DNA of 35,212 nucleotides from Chromatiaceae bacterium (GTDB lineage: Bacteria; Pseudomonadota; Gammaproteobacteria; Chromatiales; Chromatiaceae): the NCBI GenBank assembly GCA_028277465.1, contig JANQGF010000271.1, forward strand, positions 1-35,212. Reading direction: 5' to 3'. A program made the position numbers and the translations under genes. The notes below the pieces were generated by a model, which made no database searches, was not told where the DNA came from, and worked only from the letters and a program-made list of their open reading frames with translations. Of this stretch, positions 28,064 to 35,212 are shown one piece after another. Position 1 is the stretch's first letter. Each line of letters begins with the position of its first letter.

Positions 28064-28073
28064 GCTCGGACCC

Positions 28074-28901
28074 ATGGATGAAGAGCGCCGCCGCCGCTAT
28101 CTGAGTGCCATGGGGGTCGCGGTCTGGGAGTTGCGTCCCGGGCGGGAGCCAGGTGGCGAAACATCGAGCGGCGCGCAACCCCCTCGGCCCGAGCCCGCAC
28201 CCGATGCGGGGCCGGGCCAGGAAGAGGCGGCGTTGGCTCTCTCCAAGCCGCTTGGGGCCGTCGTCACCGGTGCGGATCAGGCGGAATCGGGCACGATGGA
28301 TCGGGCCTCCCGGGTCGCGCGGATGGACTGGGGTGAGCTGCGCGCGGCGGTGGCTGCCTGCCGTGACTGTGGTCTTTGCGAGACGCGGACCCAGACCGTC
28401 TTCGGCGTCGGCGACCAGGAGGCCGATCTGATGGTCATCGGCGAGGCACCGGGTGCGGACGAGGATCGTGAAGGGGAGCCCTTCGTGGGCCGTGCGGGCC
28501 AACTGCTGAATCGCATGCTCGCGGCGATCGGGTTTGCGCGCGAGCAGGTCTATATCGCCAATGTGCTCAAGTGCCGTCCGCCTGGAAACCGGGATCCGAG
28601 CGCCGAAGAGTCCCTGCGCTGCGAGGCCTATCTGATACGTCAGGTCGATTTGGTGCGGCCGCGTATCATCTTGGCGGTGGGCCGTATCGCGGCCCAGCAT
28701 CTCCTGCGAACGGACGTGAGCGTTGGCCGCTTGCGTGGACGCTGGTTCGAGCTCGGGCAGCCGGGGGTTCCGCTGCGCGTGACCTATCACCCCGCCTATC
28801 TTCTGCGCTCGCCCGAGCAGAAGGCCAAGGCCTGGGAGGATCTGACCGCCGTCAAGCGTCGCCTGGACGGTATGGGGACCAGTTCGGCATCTTCGGGCTA
28901 G
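28074..28901 (+). CDS. Type-4 (Fe-S) uracil-DNA glycosylase
   Basis: 275 residues. Removes uracil from DNA, the first step of base-excision repair of deaminated cytosine. The Fe-S ligands are C96, C99, C167 and C183 (CRDC..., KCRPP..., LRCEA). The catalytic motif is GEAPGADED (123-131) and the second motif HPAYLLR (239-245), as in thermophile-type family-4 enzymes. Before the catalytic domain is a roughly 85-residue low-complexity N-terminal extension rich in Pro, Ala and Gly, starting [15 protein letters not shown]. This pattern is often seen in gammaproteobacterial members, but the function of the tail is unknown. It lies 10 bp after leuA, so it is probably co-transcribed. The Shine-Dalgarno is weak. 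Confidence 0.93.
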   Translation: MDEERRRRYLSAMGVAVWELRPGREPGGETSSGAQPPRPEPAPDAGPGQEEAALALSKPLGAVVTGADQAESGTMDRASRVARMDWGELRAAVAACRDCGLCETRTQTVFGVGDQEADLMVIGEAPGADEDREGEPFVGRAGQLLNRMLAAIGFAREQVYIANVLKCRPPGNRDPSAEESLRCEAYLIRQVDLVRPRIILAVGRIAAQHLLRTDVSVGRLRGRWFELGQPGVPLRVTYHPAYLLRSPEQKAKAWEDLTAVKRRLDGMGTSSASSG

Positions 28902-29266
28902 GCTCGATCCTCTTCTGCATTCTCGGCATCCAAGGGATGGGGCCACGGCACAGGAATCCGGTGGTCTTTCCGATTCTCGTCACCTATTATTTCTATTTCG
29001 CCTAGACTTCCCATGGACATGCCGTGGCGCTGGCCACCTGATGCGATGCGGGCATCGGTCGAGAGCGGCGGAAGAAGGTTGGGGTTGTGCGCGGGAGTCG
29101 CGTGTCGATTGCATTTGATGGGTAATCGCTCTACCCTATCGCTAATCCGCTAGTGATAAATAAATATAATTTCTAATTTAATTATTTTCTAATATAATCT
29201 CGACCCGTGGTCACTGAAACGACGATCACGCTTGCTGCCAACGACATAAACGATCGGAGAGAATAG
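28902..29266. other. Intergenic region with AT-rich promoter zone of the sulfur globule gene
   Basis: 365 bp. The first 100 bp are GC-rich and contain an open frame with a hydrophobic end, without a ribosome site or family match; it is not called. From about 29100 the base composition drops abruptly: 29155-29200 is almost pure A/T. No terminator for the glycosylase gene is obvious. Confidence 0.6.
29155..29205 (+). promoter_or_regulatory. AT-rich promoter region of the sulfur globule protein gene
   Basis: Two perfect TATAAT boxes lie at 29165-29170 and 29193-29198 within a block of A/T, about 70-100 bp before the ATG. Neither has a good TTGACA at 17 bp, which suggests an A/T-rich UP-like element or an activator. 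The copies of TTCTAAT between them are short direct repeats. The following leader ends in GGAGAG five nt before the start, a strong ribosome site. The contrast with the surrounding GC-rich DNA fits a highly expressed gene. Confidence 0.55.
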
Positions 29267-29641
29267 ATGAAAAAGCTTGCTACTGCTGCTGCTGTCGCCG
29301 CGCTTCTTGGTGTTTCCGCTACCGCTTCTGCTTGGTGGGGTGGTGGTCCGGGCTGGGGTGGTCCTGGTTATGGCAGCGGATGGGGCGACTGGATGGACGA
29401 CTTCTTCGGTGATGGCTACGGTGATTTCAACATGAGCATGAGCGGCGGTGGTCGCGGTTATGGTCGTGGTTATCATCGCGGTTATCACGGCTACCATCCT
29501 TACTGGGGCGGTTATGGCGCTCCCCACTACGGTGGTTGGGGCTATCCCTACTATGGCGGTGGCTATCCCTATGCCTTCCCTTACGGCGCTCCGATGGCGC
29601 CTGTGGCTCCGGCTGCTCCTGCCCAGTCTGAATCCAAGTAA
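29267..29641 (+). CDS. Sulfur globule envelope protein
   Basis: 124 residues. Signal peptide 1-22 ([22 protein letters not shown], cut before WWGG). The mature part of about 102 residues is built from Gly, Tyr, Trp, His and Pro ([40 protein letters not shown]) and ends in an Ala/Pro tail. This is the pattern of the SgpA/SgpB/SgpC proteins that form the monolayer coat of the periplasmic sulfur globules stored by purple sulfur bacteria during sulfide oxidation. Which of the three it matches cannot be decided by eye. It has a strong ribosome site, its own AT-rich promoter and its own terminator, so it is a single-gene, highly expressed unit. The central [20 protein letters not shown] segment is acidic and less repetitive. 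Confidence 0.88.
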   Translation: MKKLATAAAVAALLGVSATASAWWGGGPGWGGPGYGSGWGDWMDDFFGDGYGDFNMSMSGGGRGYGRGYHRGYHGYHPYWGGYGAPHYGGWGYPYYGGGYPYAFPYGAPMAPVAPAAPAQSESK

Positions 29642-29660
29642 GGATCAGGCGATTGCGCTG

Positions 29661-29689
29661 AAAAAGCCAGGCGTCTGCCTGGCTTTTTC
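29661..29689 (+). terminator. Intrinsic terminator of the sulfur globule gene
   Basis: A perfect 12-bp stem (left arm 29661-29672 AAAAAGCCAGGC, loop GTCT, right arm 29677-29688 GCCTGGCTTTTT) ends in a T run. It begins 20 bp after the stop codon. The A/T flanks make it work in both directions. Confidence 0.93.
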
Positions 29690-29877
29690 TTTGATCGGGC
29701 ACACGCTGCCGGCCGTGACAGAGGATCGTCCCAACACTCCGCGTGATGCCTATCCCGGTCTACTCTTCATGTTCATCAAGACGGTAGTGTTTCGATTCTG
29801 TAAATCTGCTATGGCGCCTTACAAAAAGAGTTAATTGTTATACGTTGTTTTTCAACATGAAGCTAAACGTTGAGTTT

Positions 29878-30438
29878 TCAGCTCCAGAGGTTGCTGAGCT
29901 CAAGCTTCAGAGCATCGAAGGGCGCAACCGCGATGGCGTCGTTCCCGGATGCCTCGGCGAGTAAACGCCACTTGCCGCTGTCTAGTGCATAGGCCTCCAG
30001 GATTCGCCGCTTGGGATCGACGAGCCAAGCGTAGGCCACGCCATGGTGGGCGTAGATGGGCAGTTTGACTTCACGATCTTTGCTTTCGGTCGATGGGGAA
30101 AGGACCTCGCAGATCCAGTCCGGGACGACCTCGAATCGATGGCCTTCGGGTATCTGCGGCATGCGCTCTTTGCGCCAGCCCGCCAGATCCGGAACTGTGA
30201 CCTCCTCGTCTGTGATGAAGTGGATCTCGGGCTCGACGATGATCCACCAGCCCCCCGGGCCTCCTCGGCCTCTACCGTAGGCGTTGCCGATGTCGATGCT
30301 GAGCTCGGTCTCAGCGCGTGCATGCGGACCCGTCGGTCGCGGTTGGGCATGAAGTTGGCCGTTGAGAATTTCGCCGGTCAATCCCTCGGGCAGGGCTTCG
30401 AGCTGTTCGTAAAGTGTTGGTTTGTAGGCATGTTGCAT
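29878..30438 (-). CDS. Uma2-family (DUF820) PD-(D/E)XK nuclease-like protein
   Basis: 186 residues, full family length. The fold core is visible: EILNGQL near 23, EPEIHF (69-74), VPDLAGW (81-87), PDWICEVLSPST (106-117) and DREVKLPIYAHHGVAYAWLVDP (121-142). These make a restriction-endonuclease-like active site with E/D and K. Family members are very numerous in cyanobacteria and sulfur bacteria, often in mobile or accessory regions, and their biological role is unclear. The ATG at 30438 starts MQHAYKPTLYEQLEALPEG. It lies 15 bp downstream of the antitoxin-like gene. About 190 bp of AT-richer DNA with no gene separates it from the sulfur globule terminator. Confidence 0.88.
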   Translation of the reverse strand: MQHAYKPTLYEQLEALPEGLTGEILNGQLHAQPRPTGPHARAETELSIDIGNAYGRGRGGPGGWWIIVEPEIHFITDEEVTVPDLAGWRKERMPQIPEGHRFEVVPDWICEVLSPSTESKDREVKLPIYAHHGVAYAWLVDPKRRILEAYALDSGKWRLLAEASGNDAIAVAPFDALKLELSNLWS

Positions 30439-30453
30439 GGCTGTTGCCTTATA

Positions 30454-30843
30454 TTAAGGATCTTTTTCGAACCACGAAGAGCGCGAAGGAAAACCAAAAC
30501 AATCTTCTTGACGTGTTTTTGGTGGTGAGCTTTCCAGCACAAGGGTCTGTTCAAGATAGTCGGGTAAGGGCAGACCCCAAAGCCAAGCACTCCCCTCGGA
30601 ACCCGGTGTGCGCGTTTCCCCGCACGACGCACAAGCCTCGACAAGGCGCTCCCAGACACGCTCGAAGACGGCCTCGACCGTCCCGGCACGCAGCTCCGCC
30701 AGCCGGCGCTTGGCCTCGGCTGCCCACTGAGCGTCGATCTCGAACTGTGGCGGGTTCAGACTCCGCAGCAACGCGTCCATCATCAGGGCACGCTCCTCGA
30801 CGGGCAACGCGATCGCCTGTTCAATCAACTCTTTGGTGTTCAT
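30454..30843 (-). pseudogene. Degenerate orphan addiction-module antitoxin (PF09720-like) with a frame-shifted tail
   Basis: 129 codons. The first 55 or so (MNTKELIEQAIALPVEERALMM...LRSLNPP...WAAEAKRRLAELRAGTVEAV) are a clear addiction-module component of the type usually paired with a RelE/ParE toxin. The normal PGEEVFERV end is damaged: a few residues are missing (EAVFERVWERL). The remaining 60 residues look like out-of-frame translation (CASCGETRTPGSEG...), ending in DNA of the type ACCACGAAGAGCGCGAAGG, a common dispersed intergenic sequence in proteobacteria. No toxin gene follows; the Uma2 gene comes next. It may still make a truncated antitoxin. Confidence 0.6.
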
Positions 30844-31042
30844 CGGTCATCACCCCGGGTTTGGGGGGCGGTGAAGTATCGGGTCGGTCCGCAGCATCGG
30901 CCTGGGTTTGCTGGATTGACGTGGCGTTCTCGGGCAAGGCGCCGATCTCATCGAGACTCGCCAATGTGTTCGGATGGTTGGCGAAGAATTGCAGCCACGC
31001 CAGGCCCGAGCAAGCGCGAATGATCGTCGCCAGCAGTGGCAT
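30821..31042 (-). CDS. Short hypothetical ORF upstream of the antitoxin remnant
   Basis: 73 codons from ATG 31042. It overlaps the antitoxin start by 23 bp in another frame. The N-terminal half (ATIIRACSGLAWLQFFANHPNTLASLDEIGAL) looks like a folded helical segment, and the rest is Pro/Asp-rich. No family is recognised, and it may be the remains of a longer gene. The 190 bp between it and the adenosine deaminase gene show nothing recognisable. Confidence 0.25.
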   Translation of the reverse strand: MPLLATIIRACSGLAWLQFFANHPNTLASLDEIGALPENATSIQQTQADAADRPDTSPPPKPGVMTDEHQRVD

Positions 31043-31229
31043 TGATCCTTGACCCTATCCGGGAACCGGATTTTGAAGGGACCTAGCCAGCCTGATGCGA
31101 CACACCCGCCAATCAGCTGTGGACATAGGTCTCGACCAGGCGACAGCCGCGTGACGGCTCTTGTCCACTGGTGGCCCAGTAGCTGGAGGGCGACATTCGG
31201 CCGTTGCCGTCGAGATCGTCGCCTAGGCA

Positions 31230-33578
31230 TCAATCCGCCCGATGAAACAACGCTCGGTCGCCCGCCGAGACCAAGGACTCCAGGAACTGCTCGATCTCGC
31301 CGGGATCAAGCCCCCGTTGGCGCGCGGCGTCGACCACCAAGGCATATTCGTTCTCCAAACGTGTTGCGAAGGTGCCCGGATCATCGCAGTTGATCGTCAG
31401 GCGGACCCCGGGGTTTTGCTCACGAATCCAAAACAGCGGGTGGTCCCGCAGGTGTTCGAAGTCTCCGGTCGCGAGATTGGACGACGGATTCGTCTCCACG
31501 AAGATCCCCAAGCGCGCAATCTCGTCGAGCATCCAGCGCTGGAGGCGCTGAGTGTCCTCTTTGATCGTCTCCAGCGCATCGGGCGCGGTCCGTAACTGTT
31601 GCCGCGCCTGTCGGCACTCGTGGTCGTAGAGCTCGAGCCGGCGCAGGTCGGCCACCTTGTGGTCGACACCTCGAAGGGCCAGCCGGGACGGCGGTGAGCG
31701 GTGCCTCTGACGTTGCAGCTCGTAGAGTTCCGAGGCCGTTAATCGCTCGCGATAGAGCTCCCAGCTCAGCAGGTCGATCTCGTCGTCGAGGACACGCAAC
31801 GCCCGCTCGTCGACGCCGGGGATGGCCCGAAGCCTACGCGAGCACCAGGCCAGCGTATCCAGGGCCTCGCCCGCCGGAATCACGGTGTTCCCGGAGAGAG
31901 CGGCGAACCTGTAGAGATCGGTCCCGAGTGCGAGACCATGCCCAATTCGATCGCCCGGCCCCATCCGGCCATGTCTCATGATCTCCCAGATGGTCCTGAG
32001 ACCCGTCACCGGATGAAAAAAGTCCTCACCGGCGTGACAGGTCAGACCCAGTCGCGGCAACTGCCATGGGGGCCGATGCATGCCCGACGCTGCCACGCGA
32101 CGCCAGTGGCTCAGATGAGGTGAGTCCGCGAGTCCGGTCTCACCCGCCCGGTCATCGCCGAGACCATCGCCCCGCAGCAGCCGGATGTAAGGGGTAAAGA
32201 CATCGATCGGACTGTTGCGCTCGATGTTCGCGACATCGATACCGACGATCAGCCGGGCCAGGCTCGGATGGCGCCAGCGAAAGACCTGGAGCACGCCGGT
32301 CAAACGGTCCAGCTGGGTACGTAGGCGCCCGAACGCGACCGGGTGGGACGGGTCATCTCGGGAGCGGATCAAGTGGATCACGAACCACACCCGCAGCGGG
32401 CGCCCGTCGTCCTTCCGAGGCCTCAGTAATGGGCTGCGGCCTTCTTGCTTCTGCCAGCTTGTCAGGAACCGGACATACTCCTTGACGGACTCCAAAGGGC
32501 TGATGCGCAGCTCGATGCTGTGGAGATTCGGAGAGGCCCCGGCAAAATGAACCATGGACATGAAGCGCCGCCACTTCAGCCGTTCCGACCGCCCCGGGGT
32601 GAGGGGACGGGCACGATCGAAGAAACGGCGGAAGTTCTCCAGACCGGGGTTGCTGCCCGGGCTCTGGACATGACGCCTCAGGAACAGGTGCTTGCCATAG
32701 AGATAGCGATCGAGCTGAAGGACCTCGGGCGGTGTCAGCCGCCCCTGCAGCAGGCGCACCCAGAGCGCGCTGAGCAGACGACGCTCCGGAAGCAACTGCT
32801 CGTGGGGTAGCCACTGCGTCTCGGCCGAGCTCCCCATGCCGTCGAGCTCTTGGGCAGACCCCGGAATGTGTTGCGAGCGCATCAGCGCATGCCGCGCACG
32901 AATGGCGTGCCGAATCGCCTGGACCTCGCCGCCCCATTCCCGTAAGGCATCGCTGTTGCTTGCCCGGCGCTCGGCTTCGGCCCGACGATAGAAGGCGAAA
33001 CGCTCGCGTGGCAGCTCGCCATTGACGAGCCGCAGCCACAACAGCGGCATGCACTCGCAGCCTTCGAGATGGGTGTGGATGTCGGCGATCCCGCTCCCGG
33101 GACGTGCCGGAAGACGCTCGACGTTGCGACTCAGCAGGGCATCGTCGCAGGTCACATAGACATCCCAGTGTCTGAGATCTCCCGGACGCAGTGGATGCTT
33201 GAACTGCCTGGCGAATGCGAGGCAGATTAGGCAATCGGGGTCGAGCCAGCGATTGACGTCTCGCCAGCGCTCGAAGCCGTCCAACGGAATCCAGGGGGCG
33301 CCCTGATAGAAGTGGATCTGGATGCCCTGCTCATCCAGGACGACCTGGTACCATTGGTGCAGACTCGGGTACTGACGAAAAAAGGCGTCGACCCGATAGC
33401 CGATGTCATCGATGCGCAGCTGCGGGAATCGCTGCTCGAGGGCGAGACGGAAGCTGCGGAGCACCCGATCGCCGGCATCGGCGGCATCGACCGAGACGAT
33501 GCCGGCATGGAGCCGGGGCGGATAGAGCAGGAAGCGAATGGCGATGGCGCCGAGATCGAGGGTCACATTACTGCACAT
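31230..33578 (-). CDS. rdrB: Large divergent adenosine deaminase, RdrB-like (RADAR defence)
   Basis: 782 residues, more than twice a housekeeping adenosine deaminase (about 340). The deaminase site is complete but spread out: H168-x-H170 (ADIHTHLEG), H515 and E518 (CHAGEDF), H547 (RIGHGLALG), NPSSN (697-701) and D732-D733 (NCDDPGTF). These are the zinc ligands and catalytic Glu/Asp of the family. A 160-residue N-terminal domain and a roughly 340-residue insertion between HxH and HAGE are extra. This size and layout fit RdrB of RADAR, whose partner RdrA is encoded directly upstream; here too an overlapping gene precedes it (11 bp overlap). ATG 33578 is used; GTG 33566 is an alternative. The deaminase assignment is firm, the RADAR assignment is inferred from size, insertions and context. 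No RdrC/RdrD-like membrane gene follows. Confidence 0.75.
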   Translation of the reverse strand: MCSNVTLDLGAIAIRFLLYPPRLHAGIVSVDAADAGDRVLRSFRLALEQRFPQLRIDDIGYRVDAFFRQYPSLHQWYQVVLDEQGIQIHFYQGAPWIPLDGFERWRDVNRWLDPDCLICLAFARQFKHPLRPGDLRHWDVYVTCDDALLSRNVERLPARPGSGIADIHTHLEGCECMPLLWLRLVNGELPRERFAFYRRAEAERRASNSDALREWGGEVQAIRHAIRARHALMRSQHIPGSAQELDGMGSSAETQWLPHEQLLPERRLLSALWVRLLQGRLTPPEVLQLDRYLYGKHLFLRRHVQSPGSNPGLENFRRFFDRARPLTPGRSERLKWRRFMSMVHFAGASPNLHSIELRISPLESVKEYVRFLTSWQKQEGRSPLLRPRKDDGRPLRVWFVIHLIRSRDDPSHPVAFGRLRTQLDRLTGVLQVFRWRHPSLARLIVGIDVANIERNSPIDVFTPYIRLLRGDGLGDDRAGETGLADSPHLSHWRRVAASGMHRPPWQLPRLGLTCHAGEDFFHPVTGLRTIWEIMRHGRMGPGDRIGHGLALGTDLYRFAALSGNTVIPAGEALDTLAWCSRRLRAIPGVDERALRVLDDEIDLLSWELYRERLTASELYELQRQRHRSPPSRLALRGVDHKVADLRRLELYDHECRQARQQLRTAPDALETIKEDTQRLQRWMLDEIARLGIFVETNPSSNLATGDFEHLRDHPLFWIREQNPGVRLTINCDDPGTFATRLENEYALVVDAARQRGLDPGEIEQFLESLVSAGDRALFHRAD

Positions 33579-35212
33579 CGTCGACCGCGGCGAGGGCCTC
33601 TGCGATCACCGCGGCCGGGACCCCGACCCAGTCGGCCCAAGCCTGGACGTCGATCCCGGCCTGGCGCTTCGCCGGTTGCGGCGCTGGAGGACTGGCGGAG
33701 GGTGTATTTTCCAGCGCCCGGTATCTCCTCATCAGCGGGTTGACCCAGCGATCGAGCCAAGGGGGTGCCCCACCAGGCTTGGCGGGCGGCTCGTCGGGCA
33801 TGTCGCCAGGCGGCAACAGATCGCTATAGCACCACGGATCGTGAGGCAGGCCCTTCAGAACCTTCCTGAGATCGCCGATCAGCCCCTTCAGCGTGGCCCG
33901 CTCCGTGTCCGTCGGCAGATCCAGCTCACCCATATCCAAGGGGCGTTGTAGAGCCCAGCACAGCAACAGCCGATCGCGTGCAGACAAGTCACCGGATAGG
34001 GTCCCCAACAGGGTGCGCGCCGCTTTGAGTGCCGCGATCAGGTCTACACTGCCGATCTCGACCTCAGGGATTCGAGGACCGCGCCTTGCCAAGTTGTCGA
34101 CGGCTGCTGCCCCAGTCATCGGCTGGGAGCCTTGCGCCACGGCCCAAGCCTGATAGCTTGCGACGACCAAGATGTCACGGATATCGGCGATGCGGTGACG
34201 ACGCCGGGCCGGCCGGGTCCAGACACCTTCCTCCAGGACCCTGATCAAAGTTGCCGGCCAAGGATCGGCAAGCCAATCCGATAGGACTCCCACCGACTCG
34301 TCCGCGGATTCAATGAAATGCTTGAGGAAGGCCCGACGGTACGCTTGCTCATCCAACTCGTCTGGCGGCCGGACGCGACCAGCCTCCTCAGGCCGCAGGG
34401 CCTTCCCCAGGATCCAAATGCGATGGGCAAGGACAAACGCACGCGTCGCGGACGGCGTCCGGCTGTCCGTGGCCACCTCCGCGTAGCCCTGCCCTCGATA
34501 GCGCTCGAGTTGCGCAGACAGCCAATCCAGGCTCTGGAACTTGCCGGGCGTCAAGCGCGCCAACTCGCGCCGCAGGTCGATCGGAGGCTCACCGGCGCGA
34601 TCGACATCACGACCGGTCGCCACGGTCAACGGACCGTCGCGCAGCACACCGACGAGCTCTGACAGGTACAGGCAGTTCGGCGGTGGCTTCGCCGGATCCA
34701 GCGCATCCGGGGGCTCGCCGGCATCGAGCCGTCGGGCAACCTCCTCCACCTGAAGTGCTCTGGTCAGATCGATGCGCTGGGCCCCGTCCGGCTCCGGCGC
34801 GACGCGCTCGACCCGAACACGCCGGGCCCACGCCCCCGCATCCCAGGCACATCGCTCGGCATCAATCGCAAATGCGAAGACCTGAAACTCGAGGGGCGAA
34901 ACGGATTGGCTGGGAAGGTCGGTTCCCTGGGGGTCCAGGAAACCAGCCGATTCCTGGACCGGACCCTTCGGCGTGAACTGCTGGAGTGCAATCAGGATTC
35001 CGTGCAGCGGGTCGTCAATCGCCCGAGCGGCATCGTCACGTCCCTCCAAACTCGGCAAGCGTAGCAACAACTCGGGTAGCAGGGAGTCCGGCTCTTCGTC
35101 CTGCTCGAGTAGCCGCTCGAGCTGTTCCCCGAGGATCAGCAGATCCCGCGTCGTGAAGGCGGTCAGCAATTCGACGAAGCGCATCCGCCATAGGAACAAT
35201 GAGCGCCTGAGT
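33568..35212 (-). CDS. C-terminal part of a large helical protein, possible RdrA ATPase partner (runs off right edge)
   Basis: The frame is open to the window end (547 codons visible); the first bases encode LRRSLFLWRMRF with no stop or clear start, so the true start is probably outside. The visible part is largely helical and charged (FTTRDLLILGEQLERLLEQDEEPDSLLPELLL; RRRHRIADIRDILVVASYQAWAV) and ends in a Pro-rich linker and a short WADWVGVPAAVIAEALAAV tail. No Walker A, Walker B or other enzyme motif is seen. That is what one expects for the C-terminal helical half of an RdrA-type protein, whose AAA+ domain is N-terminal, but it is not proof. Its stop overlaps the start of the deaminase gene by 11 bp, so the two are translated together. 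Confidence 0.55.
   Translation of the reverse strand, partial: LRRSLFLWRMRFVELLTAFTTRDLLILGEQLERLLEQDEEPDSLLPELLLRLPSLEGRDDAARAIDDPLHGILIALQQFTPKGPVQESAGFLDPQGTDLPSQSVSPLEFQVFAFAIDAERCAWDAGAWARRVRVERVAPEPDGAQRIDLTRALQVEEVARRLDAGEPPDALDPAKPPPNCLYLSELVGVLRDGPLTVATGRDVDRAGEPPIDLRRELARLTPGKFQSLDWLSAQLERYRGQGYAEVATDSRTPSATRAFVLAHRIWILGKALRPEEAGRVRPPDELDEQAYRRAFLKHFIESADESVGVLSDWLADPWPATLIRVLEEGVWTRPARRRHRIADIRDILVVASYQAWAVAQGSQPMTGAAAVDNLARRGPRIPEVEIGSVDLIAALKAARTLLGTLSGDLSARDRLLLCWALQRPLDMGELDLPTDTERATLKGLIGDLRKVLKGLPHDPWCYSDLLPPGDMPDEPPAKPGGAPPWLDRWVNPLMRRYRALENTPSASPPAPQPAKRQAGIDVQAWADWVGVPAAVIAEALAAVDDVQ

Noticed and set aside
26465-28075. A 536-codon open frame antisense to leuA
   Set aside because: leuA is unmistakable in this interval, and the antisense product matches nothing.
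28902-29005. A short frame ending in a hydrophobic Tyr/Phe stretch downstream of the glycosylase
   Set aside because: No ribosome site, no family similarity, and the hydrophobic end reflects the change to AT-rich DNA.
1-35212. CRISPR arrays, tRNA or rRNA genes and intact transposases
   Set aside because: No regularly spaced identical repeats, no cloverleaf or rRNA sequence and no transposase catalytic motif were seen on reading both strands.

Overview
The window is about 35 kb of GC-rich DNA and most resembles a purple sulfur bacterium (Gammaproteobacteria, Chromatiaceae). Three things support this: a Gly/Tyr-rich exported sulfur globule protein (29267-29641), a nitrogen-fixation cluster in the order nifV-nifW-nifZ-nifM as in other gammaproteobacterial diazotrophs, and a gammaproteobacterial-type polA and leuA. 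The genus cannot be read from the sequence.

Left third (1-11.3 kb): signalling and polA. On the minus strand a membrane histidine kinase (dCache-HAMP-PAS-PAS-HisKA-HATPase) is followed by a stand-alone CheY/Rcp1-like receiver, then a REC-PAS-GGDEF-EAL protein that ends in a zinc-binding CZB domain, then DNA polymerase I. The gaps are 72, 12 and 12 bp, so polA appears to be at the end of a signalling operon. Divergent from the kinase is a membrane GGDEF-EAL protein. It lies 60 bp upstream of a pair of surface-type genes: a LysM/FecR/Ig-like protein and a 1639-residue protein with 15 PKD domains, joined by an overlapping TTG start.

Middle (18.5-28.9 kb): a Trm112/YcaR-like zinc protein whose 3' end overlaps the PKD gene; a lipase-like alpha/beta hydrolase fused to a multi-pass membrane domain; a small hemerythrin-like protein; and the nif genes nifM, nifZ, nifW and nifV on the minus strand, with a good sigma-54 promoter in front of nifV. 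A cupin and a Ycf46-type AAA ATPase lie upstream of nifV on the same strand. Divergent from the ATPase are leuA (2-isopropylmalate synthase, a paralogue of NifV) and a type-4 Fe-S uracil-DNA glycosylase. A palindromic operator-like sequence lies between the ATPase and leuA.

Right third (28.9-35.2 kb): accessory in character. An AT-rich promoter region drives the sulfur globule gene, which ends in a strong intrinsic terminator. Then come a Uma2-family nuclease-like protein, a degenerate orphan antitoxin, and at the right edge a two-gene unit: a large divergent adenosine deaminase with every catalytic motif present, preceded by and overlapping the C-terminal part of a helical protein that runs off the window. 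Size, order and motifs of this pair fit the RADAR anti-phage system (RdrA-RdrB). It is the most interesting item in the window, although the ATPase half that would prove it lies outside.

No rRNA, tRNA, CRISPR array or intact transposase was seen.
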